The position numbers were made by a program, and so were the translations under genes. The notes beneath the pieces were generated by a model. The model made no database searches. It was not told the origin of the DNA and worked only from the letters and a program-made list of their open reading frames with translations. A stretch of DNA of 64,000 bases from Dendrocalamus latiflorus (taxonomy: Eukaryota > Streptophyta > Magnoliopsida > Poales > Poaceae): contig CM029636.1 in NCBI GenBank assembly GCA_017311315.1, positions 22,685,139 to 22,749,138 on the forward strand, given 5' to 3'. Of this stretch, positions 30,653-42,800 are shown piece by piece (the stretch's first letter is position 1; the number at the start of each line of letters is the position of its first letter).

Positions 30653-31142
30653 CGTCCCTCCATTCTTTTTTACTTGGCTTCTTAAAATCTATACCGTCAA
30701 ACACTTGTATGTTTGACCACCAATAGACTAGCCTCACTCATTTTGACTCAAGTTTCTGGCTTATTTTTTATTATTCCTAAATTTCGTCTTTTTTAGCTTT
30801 TTTTTGAACTTTTTTGCCGGTTCTTTTTTCCCGTATTCGTTTGCCTTGTTCGTGATGGACTAACCTATTTTTAAAATTTAATTATGCCAAATAAGCCACC
30901 ATTAAGTATAGTGCAATTTCAGCCATAAGACACATTTTTTCAGCTCAACTAGATGGGCTATTAAAACTATCTAGATTGGCTATATAAAAATTATATTATT
31001 AGATTTGTCGTTAAAAGTACTTTTATAATATTATAATTTTATAGCATAATATCTTAATGTAAAGTTATAAAACATAGCGATCAAAGCACACCTTAAAACC
31101 TATAAAAATGAAAAACGTTTAAGTAAGGAAGAACGGATGGAG
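30653..31142. mobile_element. Stowaway-like MITE split by another MITE
   Basis: Ends CGTCCCTCCATTCTTTTTTA and (complement) CTCCATCCGTTCTTCCTTA are imperfect inverted repeats flanked by TA (30651-30652 and 31143-31144). Inside, at about 30745-30970, sits an inverted copy of the hAT-like MITE. Confidence 0.65.
30745..30970 (-). mobile_element. hAT-like MITE, family copy D (inverted, nested)
   Basis: The complement carries the same core as copies A-C (TTTTGCCGGTTCTTTTTTCC on the plus strand, 'GTGATGGACTAAC', and an end 'TTTTTCAGCTCAACTAG'). It interrupts the Stowaway element at 30653-31142. Confidence 0.65.
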
Positions 31143-31519
31143 TAGTATATATTATTCCGGGCAAGGCAGCAACAGTGAGTGTGCACACATGCGTCCATTA
31201 ATCCCATCAGCCATGCGGTTTTCCATTCCAAATCCACCCCATGGAGTGATATTCTCATGGAGCAGCTGCACCGTAGCGAGCGAATCAACAACACTCTACA
31301 GCGGTAGCAACAACACTCTAAATTGATGGATGAATGGATAGTGTGAGAGGTGCCCTCTTTTCAGCGGTTTACAGGTGTAACCAATAACTTGTGATCTTAG
31401 TATGAACCTTTATGTAAATAAAACAAATGTTGATAAATTAATAAATTATTTAAAAAATTGTTTTGATAAGCTACTTTAAAATAATTTAAAATAACAGTAG
31501 AAAAATCATTCAGTTTAGC

Positions 31520-34504
31520 TGTAACACCCCACGTAACCATATGAGATATTACTATGGAACGTCATCGCTAAAGTAAAGAATCAATAAGTACGATAAAAGA
31601 AATCACAAAGAGTTTAAAACTTTATTAACACTTTAATAGAGAACCAATAGAAGCTGGAATAAATATTTAAAACATGGGACCAGTCCACTTCTAATCAAAT
31701 AAAGAACGAACGAAACAACAAAACGGTGGCAAACCACGGTGCTGAAAACTCGAGTGCTCCCACCCATGCATGATGCTATCACTCCACTGGCCTTTTACCT
31801 GAGACTGAAAAGAGCAAGCGTGAGATTTAAAAATCTCAGCAAGTACCCAACTACAGTCGCAACACAAAAGTAAGACAGGCGATGCAACCATATGAAATAA
31901 AGGCAAGCATGACAAGTACGTAATGGACAAAAGGCAACCAACAAGCAACTGATATCGGAGATACTGTCATGATTAGGAGGCGGATATTATGAGAACTGTG
32001 TAATAAAGATATTTGTTATGTGACAAGTTATAACAAGTTATAGCAAGTTATAGCAAGGGTGCCGGCGACCTCATCCCACATACCCGGTTATACGAGAATA
32101 GCCAGGCACATCCTTGTCCTCGACTGTATAACCGCAGACGGGGTGTAATATCCTGTGTAACGAGAATGTACGGCCCCCCGTACGTTACCAGGTTGGGTGG
32201 AAATGACCCCTATATGTGGGTAGCCCCAGCGTGATAACCCTTAGTTCGTTATTTAGTGAATTATCCATGATATCATTAGAGAGTTGTGATTGAATTAAGC
32301 TAAAGTTACGAGAGTAACGATTTAATACAATGAGACCGGAGAGACAGGATTGGTGATATCAGGTGATAAGGTAACCGATACACCATGGACAGATAAAATA
32401 GTATGAACTTAAGAAAACTAAGAGATGGCAAGGATAAGGCTATACCAAAGTTATGAGAAGTGAAAAGATGCGCTAGAGTTGAAAATGGTATGACATAGTT
32501 TCTGATATGAGGACGATGTGGGATAATGATAATATGGTATCGATATAGAGATTAACCTAAAGAGGTATTATAATATAGTTCACACAAGGTTATCAACCAA
32601 TCAAGTTTTATTATGTGATAAGTGATTATTAGTCAGATTAGCAGATTTAATACATACATCATTCATGGCTCAAATACAACATCAAACAATTATTGGAACA
32701 TAATATTCGAAACTAAAACATAGCAGCCCTAATATCAAAAGTGTCAATAATTTAATCCTAAGTTAAAAGCATGTTCATATGCTACCCTCCAATTACAATT
32801 CAAGCACAGATTCTAAAATACTAATTAAAAGCATTAATCCTAGGACATTTTAACTGGGCATTCTAAGAAGCATAAAAGCAGGTGAAATAAGTTGGCCTAG
32901 AACATCATGATATAAATACAGTATTAAAATCTATAACCAGCAACCAAGAGCGATATGATAATAACCAGACAGAATTAGTGACATGATATTAACTAGATAA
33001 GCTTTAGTGATATGCTAATAGCCAAGTAACTTAGCGGTATGATATTGGCCAAGCGATATATATTAGTCAAGTACTTTAATGGTACAATATCAGATAGATA
33101 ATTTAAATGATATGATCTTAGTCAAGCAAGCATATGTGACATGATAATCATACTCCATGACCAGGTGACAAGTAAATTGGAAACATGTGATTTACGAAAC
33201 GGAAAGGTCACGGCCGCGAGGTACTTGCCTTGAGCACGCTCGATGGACACACTGCACAATGGATCCGGAAAATGCAACTGCGCAGCTGCTCCCTTGACAG
33301 CTGCGTGAGAACCTACAGGGTGATTTGGAGAACAACCGATCAGATATGATAATTTGATAAGAAACGACAGGTGATAATTTTGACTGGAGAGAAATAGCCG
33401 TTCGGCCGAGCGAACACTATTCGGCCACGCGAACGGCCACTCAGCCACGCAAACGCGCGTTCAGCTGCGACTGCCTCCGGCCATCGACCGCTGCCACGGG
33501 CCGCCACCGGTCGCCGCCACGGGCCACCGCCGCAGGCCACCACCCGCGAAGGCATGGGCGCGGAAAGACTCGCATGCGAGCGTGCGGGCGCATGCAGCCG
33601 AGCGTACGCCGTCGCTATTGCTGCAGCGACCTCGTCGCCGCCACCATTGCCATGGTTGCGCGTGGCCGCGCGGTTGCGTGCGGGTGTATGCAGCCGAGCG
33701 TACGTCGCCGCTGCAGCACCCCTCGCCGCCGCCAATGCTGCCAAGATCGCGCGTCGCGCGCGGGCGAGCGGGCGCATGCAGCGTGCAGGCCGTGCATTGC
33801 CGCCGCCGCTGTTGCCGAGCGCCGGTCAGCCGCCGGCTACCGCCACTGTCGCCGCAACGAACTCGCCGCCGCCACCGTTGCCATGGTTGCGTGTGGGCGC
33901 GCAGTTGCGTGCGGGCGAGCGGGCACTGACGGGCATGCAGTCGTGTGGCGCCGCTGCCACTCACCGCCGGCTGCCGCCGGCGACGTCCCACCGCGCGCGC
34001 CTGTTCTTGCACCGACCGGCGTCGTCGCCGCTGTGCCGATGCCGCATGTCCGTGCTGACATCGCCGCAGCCGCCGCTATCGCTGCAGCCGTCGCGCCAGA
34101 GCGAGCTCGAGCGCGCGGGCACATGCATGCGCATGCGACATGGACGCTGCCGCTCTGGCCATCACCGCCGGCCGCCTCTGCCGTTGCTGCCACGGCCACC
34201 ACCGCCGGCGCCCATGCAGCCGCTTGGATGGGAGAAGAGAGAGGAATGTGGGTTAGATGGGAGAGGAAGAAAATGGAATAGATGAAGAAGATGCAACACG
34301 TACGGGAGAGAGAGGGATTAATTGGAGATAGGAGAGAGGAACGTGAGGGAGAGGTTAGAGATGGCAGGATGAAAGAGAGAGAGATAACGGGAGAGAGGGA
34401 TATGGTTAGTGTTTATGGGAGAGAGAAATTAGTGGAGAGAGTTTAGGGATAGATGGAGGGAGGAGAGAGAGAGTTGGTTAGAGGTATTTTTTTAGGGTGC
34501 TACA
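31520..34504 (-). repeat. 3' LTR of the gypsy element (2985 bp)
   Basis: Left edge TGTAACACCCC and right edge GGGTGCTACA are inverted termini. It contains AT-rich DNA (31520-33380), a very GC-rich block (33400-34250) and a GAGAGAGAGG-rich stretch (34290-34480). No coding sequence is credible inside. Confidence 0.85.
33400..34250. repeat. GC-rich, CpG-dense block with tandem units inside the gypsy LTR
   Basis: Repeated words 'GCATGCAGCCGAGCGTACG' (33593 and 33688) and 'CCACCATTGCCATGGTTGCG'-like segments recur every 90-150 bp. Six long overlapping open frames on both strands (up to 243 codons) encode only Ala/Arg/Pro-rich sequence and are composition artefacts. Confidence 0.7.
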
Positions 34505-34559
34505 GCTCTCCCCCCTTAAAGGAAGATTCGGCCTCGAATCGACTAGCTTTAGAAGGTAG

Positions 34560-37500
34560 GGAAAACGGAATTTGAGTAAGTTAATTAGATGGAGGGAATC
34601 TTAAGAAGTAAACCTGAGGTACGAAGATTGGGGTAAATCTCGCACATTTGAGACTTCCAACACCCAGGTAGCTTAATGTTTCCTCTGATGGGACTACAAC
34701 ACCTTGACATAAGAAATGGTCCAGCATCGTAGTAGACATCCAGAATGTTCCAGAATATGGACCGGCCGTGCTCGAATGGGTAGGTCCCCCGAGACCTCCA
34801 TGTTGGACAACTCCAGAACGTGATCAGAGTCAATAAGGTACTTCCTCAGCATAGAAATATGAAAGGCGTTATGGACACTAGCCAGGGAAGTAGGCAACCC
34901 CAAACCATATGCAAGCTTCCCGATTCGCTCCATGACAGGAAATGGTCCAACATAACTTTTCTGGTGACTCTGGGCAAAAAGCAAACTGTTCTTGATGTGG
35001 TCGATCTGCTCTTTACACTCACTGAGGACCCCAACAACACTTCTCCAACCTCATCCAAACAAAGGAAGAGTGGCAAGCCTATCGCGGAGTGCCTCGAAAG
35101 GAGCTATGTCGATATTAGAATAAAACAGTTATTATAAGCAAACTCCGCAAGAGGTAAGTGATATTCACAACTGCCCTTGCATGCAAGGATACAAGAACAC
35201 AACATGTCCTCCTATATGTGAATGGTCCTCTCGGATTGGTCATCAGGTTGAGAATAAAAGTAGTGCTGAATTTAAGCTTCATGCCCAGATACTAATGCAA
35301 CTCTTCCAGAAGCGCAAAACGACCTTGGTGTCATGGTCCAAGATAAAGGTTTTAGGACTGCCAGGGAGACAGACAATTCCCTTGGCATAGATACTAGCAA
35401 GATCACTGGCTGAGTAAGTGGTCTTGACTGGACTGAAGTGAACTGCCTTGGTGAGACGATCGACAATGACCCAAAGAGAGTCCATACACCGGGGGTGATC
35501 TAGGAAATCCAACAAAGAAGTCTATAGCAATTACTTCCCGTTACCACTGGGAATCCCCAAAGGCTGCAAAAGTCCGGTTGGACTACGGTGCTCTGCTTTC
35601 ACTAGCTGGCATCTTGCACACTGAGATACAAGCTTAGCTATGTCCTTCTTCATCCCCGACCTCCAAAACTGCCGCTGAAGGTCCTTGGACATCTTAATCT
35701 CGCTAGTATAAATAGAATGCGAAGTTTTATAAGCTTCACAAAAGATAATCATCTTTACTCATGAATCAGGTGGCGCCCAAATGCAGGCACAGAGACGTAA
35801 CAGCCCGTTACCATAAATAAGAAAGTCCGGCCTATGAGATTTAGCCCGTAACACCTCTCCACGACAGTACTGGGTCCCTGAACCTAAGGCTTGAGCTTCT
35901 AGCAAGGTAACAAAAAAGTGAAGGAACGTTCCGATTCTCCAAAGATAATGCTGAGAAGACAAAACCATGGTGGTTTAGAAATTCTTAAGCCCTCCTGGTC
36001 AGATGTTGGGATAGGAACATCACTTCATTTCCTGCTAAGGGCGTCGGCCACCACAAAAGCTCTGCCAGATGGTAATGGATAATGAGGTCATAGCCCTTGA
36101 TTAACCCTAACAGATGGCATACCTCACTTTCAAATATTTCTGAGTGAGAAGGTACATCAAGCCCTTATGATTAGAGAAGATATCGCACAACTCTCCGTGG
36201 AGATAAGGCTCCAGATCTAGAGTGCAAGGAAAGGATAGAAGCAGAAAAGGTGCTCCATCAAGGTTTGGAAGCTGGACTCACATTCCTTCGTCCAAAGAAC
36301 TGCTCGCCCTTTGAAGTCAACTTAGTCAATGGCTTAGAAGTGGAAGAGAAATACTGGACAAAACGGTGGTAAAACTCGGGTGGAACCCAGGAACTACGAA
36401 TCTCCACCATGTTGCTGGATCTCGGCTAGTCCACTACTGCAACAATGTTAGAAGGATCCACGCAAGGCCTTGCCGCTGATAACATGGGCAAGAAAACTGA
36501 CAGACGAAAGCCAAAAAGCACATTCCTTTAAGTTAGTAAGGAGTTGATGATCCAACAAAGATCAAGTATAACACGGAAGTGCTGCTCATGCTCCTCTGTG
36601 GTATGGGAGTAACTCAATATGTCATCAATGGAAATGATGATAAATTGAACTAAGTACTCGTGGAATACCCGATGCATCAAATCCATAAATATTGTCGACA
36701 CATTGGTCAGCACAAAAGGCGTAACCAGAGGTACTCAAGGAGGCCAAAACAAGGGTGAAAGGCTATCTTCTAAATAGCACAAGTCTTGTTCTGAACTTGG
36801 TGATAGACGAATTGCAGGCCTAGCTTGAAGGGAAACTTGACACCCTTGAGCTGGCCCAAGAGATCAACACACGAGGTAGGGGTAGCAACTCTTGATAGTC
36901 ACCACATAGAGAGCTCGATAATCGATGCACGTGCATAATTTCCAGAAAAGTGATCAGAAAAACCCATTCTGAGGTATTGCGTCAGATAAAGTCTTTGCTC
37001 TGAAAGGCATCCAATTGACGCTTCAACTTTTCTAACTCAGCATGGGATAGATGGTAAGGAGCCTTGGCGATAGGAGTGGTTCCGGTGATAAAACCAATAG
37101 CACACTCAAATGCTCTAACTGGAGACCGGCCTAGAAGCTCTACAGGGAAGATATCAAGAAATTCTCGAACAATAGGCAAATCTTTTGGTAAGGGTCCGAT
37201 GAAAGGCTTCTCTAACATGGATAGAAGGCACCCCGACTTGGTCATCCAGCGATGATCGAAATGGGAGACTAAGAATAGGAGATTGAGGCATCGCTTTTGC
37301 CTTGATAAATGATCTCCCTATTATCCTGAGGGGGAATATCCTTGTGGTTAAAGCAACGGATAATATCAGGATGAAGAGACAACTAACCCCTGCTCACAAC
37401 AGGTCAAGGGTTAGATAGGCGCCACAACTGCATCAATACTGAAATTTGTGGCCTTCAAATCCAGGGCAACATTGAGACAAGTAAAATTGCCAGCAAAGAT

Positions 37501-37660
37501 CCATTAATAGCGATCGGCGCCATGAAATACGCCGAGATACTAATGGGTACAGAGTGTTACTGAGAGAAGCGAGTTGCCAAAAAGGAGAAACTAGCTCCTG
37601 AGTTAAACAATGCAACAGCAAGGTGTCAATCCAAGATAACAATACCCTAAAGGTCAAGGG
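34560..37660 (-). pseudogene. Gypsy pol remnants (protease, RT, integrase)
   Basis: In minus-strand order: a protease-like stretch around 37430-37660; an RT start at 37245-36982 ('REFLDIFPVELLG', 'KAPYHLSHAELEKLKRQLD'); RT core at 36713-36528 ('IFMDLMHRVFHEYL', 'ISIDDILSYS', where the family has F/Y-I/V-DDIL); integrase HHCC at 35752-35531 ('QFWRSGMKKDIAKLVSQCARCQ'); integrase core at 35515-35279 ('VIVDRLTKAVHFSPVKTTYS', 'DHDTKV'); and the C-terminal 'NAFHISMLRKYLIDSDHVLE' at about 34870-34800. Many frameshifts and stops separate the pieces. Confidence 0.85.
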
Positions 37661-37866
37661 ATAAAGGAAAGGTAAGTGATAATGTAATCAGAATTCAAGG
37701 AAGCGTAGGATTGAAACCGTGTCACAGGATAACAATCGAACAAAGGAGACAGTAATTAGATATGAATTCATGGTAATATGCCAGTGACTGGATATGCATG
37801 CATGAATGAATTAACCCGAAGCCCCGTGTAAGTGCAAAACTTTTTTTTCCAGAAACTACAGCCTGA

Positions 37867-37878
37867 GCTCTGATACCA
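37867..37878 (-). other. Primer-binding site of the gypsy element
   Basis: The minus strand reads TGGTATCAGAGC, complementary to the 3' end of initiator Met tRNA, two bases from the inner edge of the 5' LTR (37881). It fixes the orientation of the element. Confidence 0.85.
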
Positions 37879-38987
37879 ACTGTAACACCTCACGTAACCA
37901 TATGAGATATTACTATGGAACGTCATCGCTAAAGTAAAGAATCAATAAGTACGATAAAAGAAATCACAAAGAGTTTAAAACTTTATTAACACTACGATAA
38001 AAGAAATCACAAAGAGTTTAAAACTTTATTAACACTTTAATAGAGAACCAACGGAAGCTGGAATAAATATTTAAAACATGGGACCGGTCCACTTCTAATC
38101 AAATAAAGAACGAACGAAACAACAAAACGGTGGCAAACCACGGTGCTGAAAACTCAAGTGCTCCCACCCATGCATGATGCTATCACTCCACTGGCGTTTT
38201 ACCTGAGACTGAAAAGAGCAAGCGTGAGATTTAAAAATCTCAGCAAGTACCCAACTACAGTCGCAACACAAAAGTAAGACAGGCGGTGCAACCATATGAA
38301 ATAAAGGCAAGCATGACAAGTACGTAATGGACAAAAGGCAACCAACAAGCAACTGATATCGGAGATACTGTCATGATTAGGAGACGGATATTATGAGAAC
38401 TGTGTAATAAAGATATTTGTTATGTGACAAGTTATAACAAGTTATAGCAAGTTATAGCAAGGGTGTCGGCGACCTCATCTCACATACCCGGTTATACGAG
38501 AATAGCCAGACACATCCTTGTCCTCGAATGTATAACCGCAGACGGGGTGTAATATCCTGTGTAACAAGAATGTACGGCCCCCCGTACGTTACCAGGTTGG
38601 GTGGAAATGACCCCTATATGTGGGTAGCCCCAGCGTGATAACCCTTAGTTCGTTATTTAGTGAATTATCCATGATATCATTAGAGAGTTGTGATTGAATT
38701 AAGCTAAAGTTACGAGAGTAACGATTTAATACAATGAGACCGGAGAGACAGGATTGATGATATCAGGTGATAAGGTAACCGATACACCATGGACAGATAA
38801 AATAGTATGAACTTAAGAAAACTAAGAGATGGCAAGGATAAGGCTATAACAAAGTTATGAGAAGTGAAAAGATGCGCTAGAGTTGAAAATGGTATGACAT
38901 AGTTTCTGATATGAGGACGATGTGGGATAATGATAATATGGTAGCGATATAGTGTTAACCTAAAGAGGTATTATAATATAGTTCACA

Positions 38988-39846
38988 AAGCCGTGCCCAA
39001 AGTGCTCGACAGCTAGTGTCACTGTCAGTGTAGTAGATCTCTTGATGGACCGCACTGCAGCAGGCTACAGAGGTTTGTTGGGAGGCGCGACGCACCGACC
39101 GACCGAATCACCGATGCTGCCTGTGCCCATATTTCCTAGTGAGCTGCATCACATCAAGATTCAACCATCTCGTGTTTTCAATGGAAAAAAGGATTCTCGT
39201 ACTGTAAAAGAAATTTGGCAGCACTGCAACAACTGTCGGCAGCATGACTGAAAGAATTTTGGTACTACTTTACTGATCATGTTTCACATGGCTAGCACCG
39301 TTTGGGAGTTCGAAAATAGCATCCATCGTTTTCTCGTGCTTGTCAAACTCGGCCTCGCGGGTGATAATTTTCTTAAACATCATCTAAATATTTTTTTAAC
39401 TACCATCTAAATTTGTAACTCTTAGATTAGAAATCTAATGGTCATAAATTCTCTCTCTACCCCATGAAAAAAAATTTCCCCTTTAAAAAACAAAAGCCCT
39501 TTAATTTCTAATTTAAGGATCACAAATTTGAATGATAGTTAAGAAGAAAACATCCGGGTGATACCTAGACACCCGGATACTCTTCCTCAATTTGCATACT
39601 CTTTACATTGTATCTGGAAATTCTTTTCTTTATGGTTGTTAGCCGCGTTCTTTTTTACATATACACTGAGGGGGCAGGTTGTCGCTTGTCAAGAGCTCTC
39701 TGTGGAACATGTTCATATCTACAGCCAAAGCCAATTTCGCAACTCTCCTCTTTACAACATATACACACCAAAAATTAACAAATTTCCAACGGAGAATGCT
39801 ATCCTGTGTACAAAATTCTACTCCCAGACGTGTATGTATGCTAAGC
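38988..39846. other. Spacer and 3' flank of the O-fucosyltransferase gene
   Basis: Starts exactly where homology to the gypsy LTR stops (after GTTCACA). No gene recognised. The part from about 39600 rightwards is probably 3' untranslated region and terminator of the gene at 39847-44922. Confidence 0.4.
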
Positions 39847-42800
39847 CTACATCATTCCATCTTGCTGACACAGGCAATCAGGCATTGGGAAGGCGTATAT
39901 GGAATCGTTAGGTTTCCTGAATGCAGTTCCCCTCAGGTCACTGTGGTGTAGTATTTCCTGCATGTGGCGCTTGAATTGATCCCATCTGCAGTAAAAAAAA
40001 GAGAGTTTAACATAGTCCTAAAGCAGTTTATGCCTTTAACAAAGATAACAAGATCAAATCATATGTTTGAAGGTCAACTCAGAGCTGTGTTAGAATTTTT
40101 TTTCGAAGGACTACCAGAGGGCAACGAGCTTATGCAGATCGATTCAAATATAAGTTGTTGGGGGAATAACAAGGGCAACTATAGCTAAAATGGACCAGTC
40201 TTGGGCCAAAACATACTGTTTAAGGCAGGTGGATTTGGTAAAAAATTCCAGCAGACGGTCAAAATGGAAACTGGCTTGGTGCGATTTGTTATGGAATGAC
40301 TGTCAGTGACAAATCGGGCCTTCCTAGGTTCATTGACCACTTACACATGTGATTACTTAGTTAATGTATGATAGCAGCTCAAAACTGACCTGATGTTCGG
40401 ATCATCGAAAGATAAGACCAGCTTCCGTTTATCTGGTTTTATTGTCTTTGCATTCCCTCCAAACATGTAACGCCTGTGTCCCATTAGAAAGTGAGGGAAA
40501 TTCCCCCCTTGAGTTGTCACAAACACTGCACTCTGAGCACAGACAGTGTAATCTAATGCTGCTAGTCGAGATGAGTGCCCCTACACAGAAAAGGATGGTG
40601 AGTGGGTGATAGTACATCATGTTGAACAACATTTCTGATCCAACTTATGTCAAATATATACTCCCAAATATTAAACAATGCAAAATTCAGTGTAAAAATG
40701 GTGAACAGTTTTATGCATGCATATTCATTGAACAGTGAGAAGAACATCCGAATGGCTGGGGCAAACAATACCTCAAACTCAGCAAGCTCTTCAGGCAAAG
40801 CAAGAGTATCCTTCGTCGCTAAAAGAGGGAACATCTGGCTGAGAGGGGCCATGTATTTTTCATCAGTGTATATTTTACCAGAAGCAACGTAGAGGGAGGT
40901 GGTATTGTCAAATCCCATGCCCCGTAGCATCATACCAACCTGCAAAAAAAATTCATTCAGTGAGCGCCTTATCTCAGTGAACCTTTTTACATATTTAAAT
41001 GCTTCTAAAAAGGAAACTTAATAAATGCCACTGAAATTACAGGTTGTTAGTAACAACTTGAAGCTTCACCAACTAAGCACACTCTATAGTTCAATATAAA
41101 GAAGCAAGTAAAAATAAGGTAAACAAGCCAAAAGTGATCTGAAGTAATAATGTGAAATACTGAATACATGCTTCAGTGCACATGTGCAACTGTCTGTCCA
41201 ACACAACAATGCTTGAACAACATGAGATGATCTCCTAAAGGGCCAAAACAAGCCTAGACTCAACAATTTTTACAGTAGACCAATACACAAAGAGAAGGAA
41301 AAGAAAAAAAAAAGAGATCCTAACCTCTAGAGGAGTAAGAGGACATTTTCCATCCCTTCTGTTTGCCTCAGGATTTATCACTCGACCAGGTCGATGAAAC
41401 TTCCCTCTCCAGCTCCTTTCACGAGCATTTTCCATTTCAATTTTCTCCTTCCAGCCACCATCATATGTACAGCATGAAAAGGCTACCATATCCTACAGTG
41501 TGCACAAAATCTTAGGAGGATGGAAGAAAACATTGTACCTCAGTAGAATAGATGCGAACACTACAATTGTTAAACCGAGAGTGTTGAGTGCATTAACACC
41601 TCTTCGAAGCGAAGATGCACCGAGACATACTTCCCACCAGTCAAAGAGCTCTTTTTGATCATTCTGTTAACCATATCCTCTGCAAGAGTTCTTATTGGCT
41701 CTGCAAATCTCAATGCATGGTAGTTTACCAAACACCTCAAGGCCTGGATATTCGATGGAACTGACTGAGCTAATCTATTTGAGAATGGGGCAATGCGCAC
41801 AACCCTGCACGGAATAGAAAATAAAATGAAACACATGCCTTGGCCTTTTCACAGTTCAATCAAGTTTTATCTCACATTTTTCTGTGGGGGTGGGGAGTGT
41901 TGACCATACCCTAACTCCAGCAGTTTTGGAAGCACCTTCTGCTTATAGTGATCTGGAGATGAGTAGGCTTTAGTTCTCATATTTGGTATGCTGCTGATAT
42001 TATGATTGAAGCGCAGTAAAACGTCTTCTGGAAGTTCCTTCACAACTCTTACATGTTCTCTGAGCGTCTCAATAAAATGATCTTCACAAAAAATATCACC
42101 AAATTTGCTGAAAAACAATACAACAGGTAAACACATTATCCTCCTGAAACAGATCACTAAAATGTTAATATGTGGTGCAGCATAATGGAAAGTAAAATAA
42201 TATTAGATGAGAACATCAAATGCTACTAAAAGCAGATAGCAAATTTGCATACAATCAAGATGTGGAATTTTAATAGATTCCCAAAAAAAAGTTGTAATTT
42301 TAATGTGATGAGACCTGTACAATTACACCTGCTTCAACCTTGAATTGAAAAAATTAATAGCATTCATTGGAAGAGAAAATTGTCATCTCGAAGGATCTGT
42401 AAAGGAAGTACAGAATCTATACCAATGATCACTTCTTGAAGTAGAATGTCAAAAAGAATATTTTGTGGTTTACTGTTAACAACAGTGAACTTCAGAACTT
42501 AAATGAACTGGACGCTAAAGCAAGTATTTCCAATGAATATATCTAAAAAAAGTATTTCCCAAGAGTAGGCAGCTAAAAGTAACTGCAATTCCATGTAATA
42601 ATTGCTCCAGCCAGGCAGACACAGAAAAAATGGCATTCTTTATTGTAACCAAACAAAGCAATGAGCAAACAAATTAGTTACCTAGGATCACGCCAAACAC
42701 TATTCAAATGAAATATTGGGATCACAAGAGTTGCATTAAGCAAGCTGGCCACAGCAACTGCATCGCAGATCTGCATTGAAAAATATGTGTTAATAATTGC

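Larger units (their letters stand above)
31520..38987 (-). mobile_element. Degenerate Ty3/gypsy element, no gag, 5' LTR truncated
   Basis: The 3' LTR is complete (31520-34504, 2985 bp, TGTAACACC...GGTGCTACA). The 5' LTR (37881-38987) keeps only its inner about 1.1 kb. Beside it, on the minus strand, is the iMet primer site TGGTATCAGAGC (37878-37867). The polypurine tract AAGGGGGGAGAG lies at 34518-34507. Between them are broken pieces of protease, reverse transcriptase, integrase and the chromo-end. Only about 600 bp lie between primer site and protease/RT, so gag is missing. Shared LTR parts differ by under 2% by eye, apart from a duplication of about 46 bp in the 5' LTR (near 37955-38035). 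Confidence 0.85.

Noticed and set aside
33554..34285. Long overlapping open frames (up to 243 codons) in a GC-rich block
   Set aside because: They exist in several frames on both strands, encode only Ala/Arg/Pro-rich sequence and lie inside a retrotransposon LTR; this is base composition.
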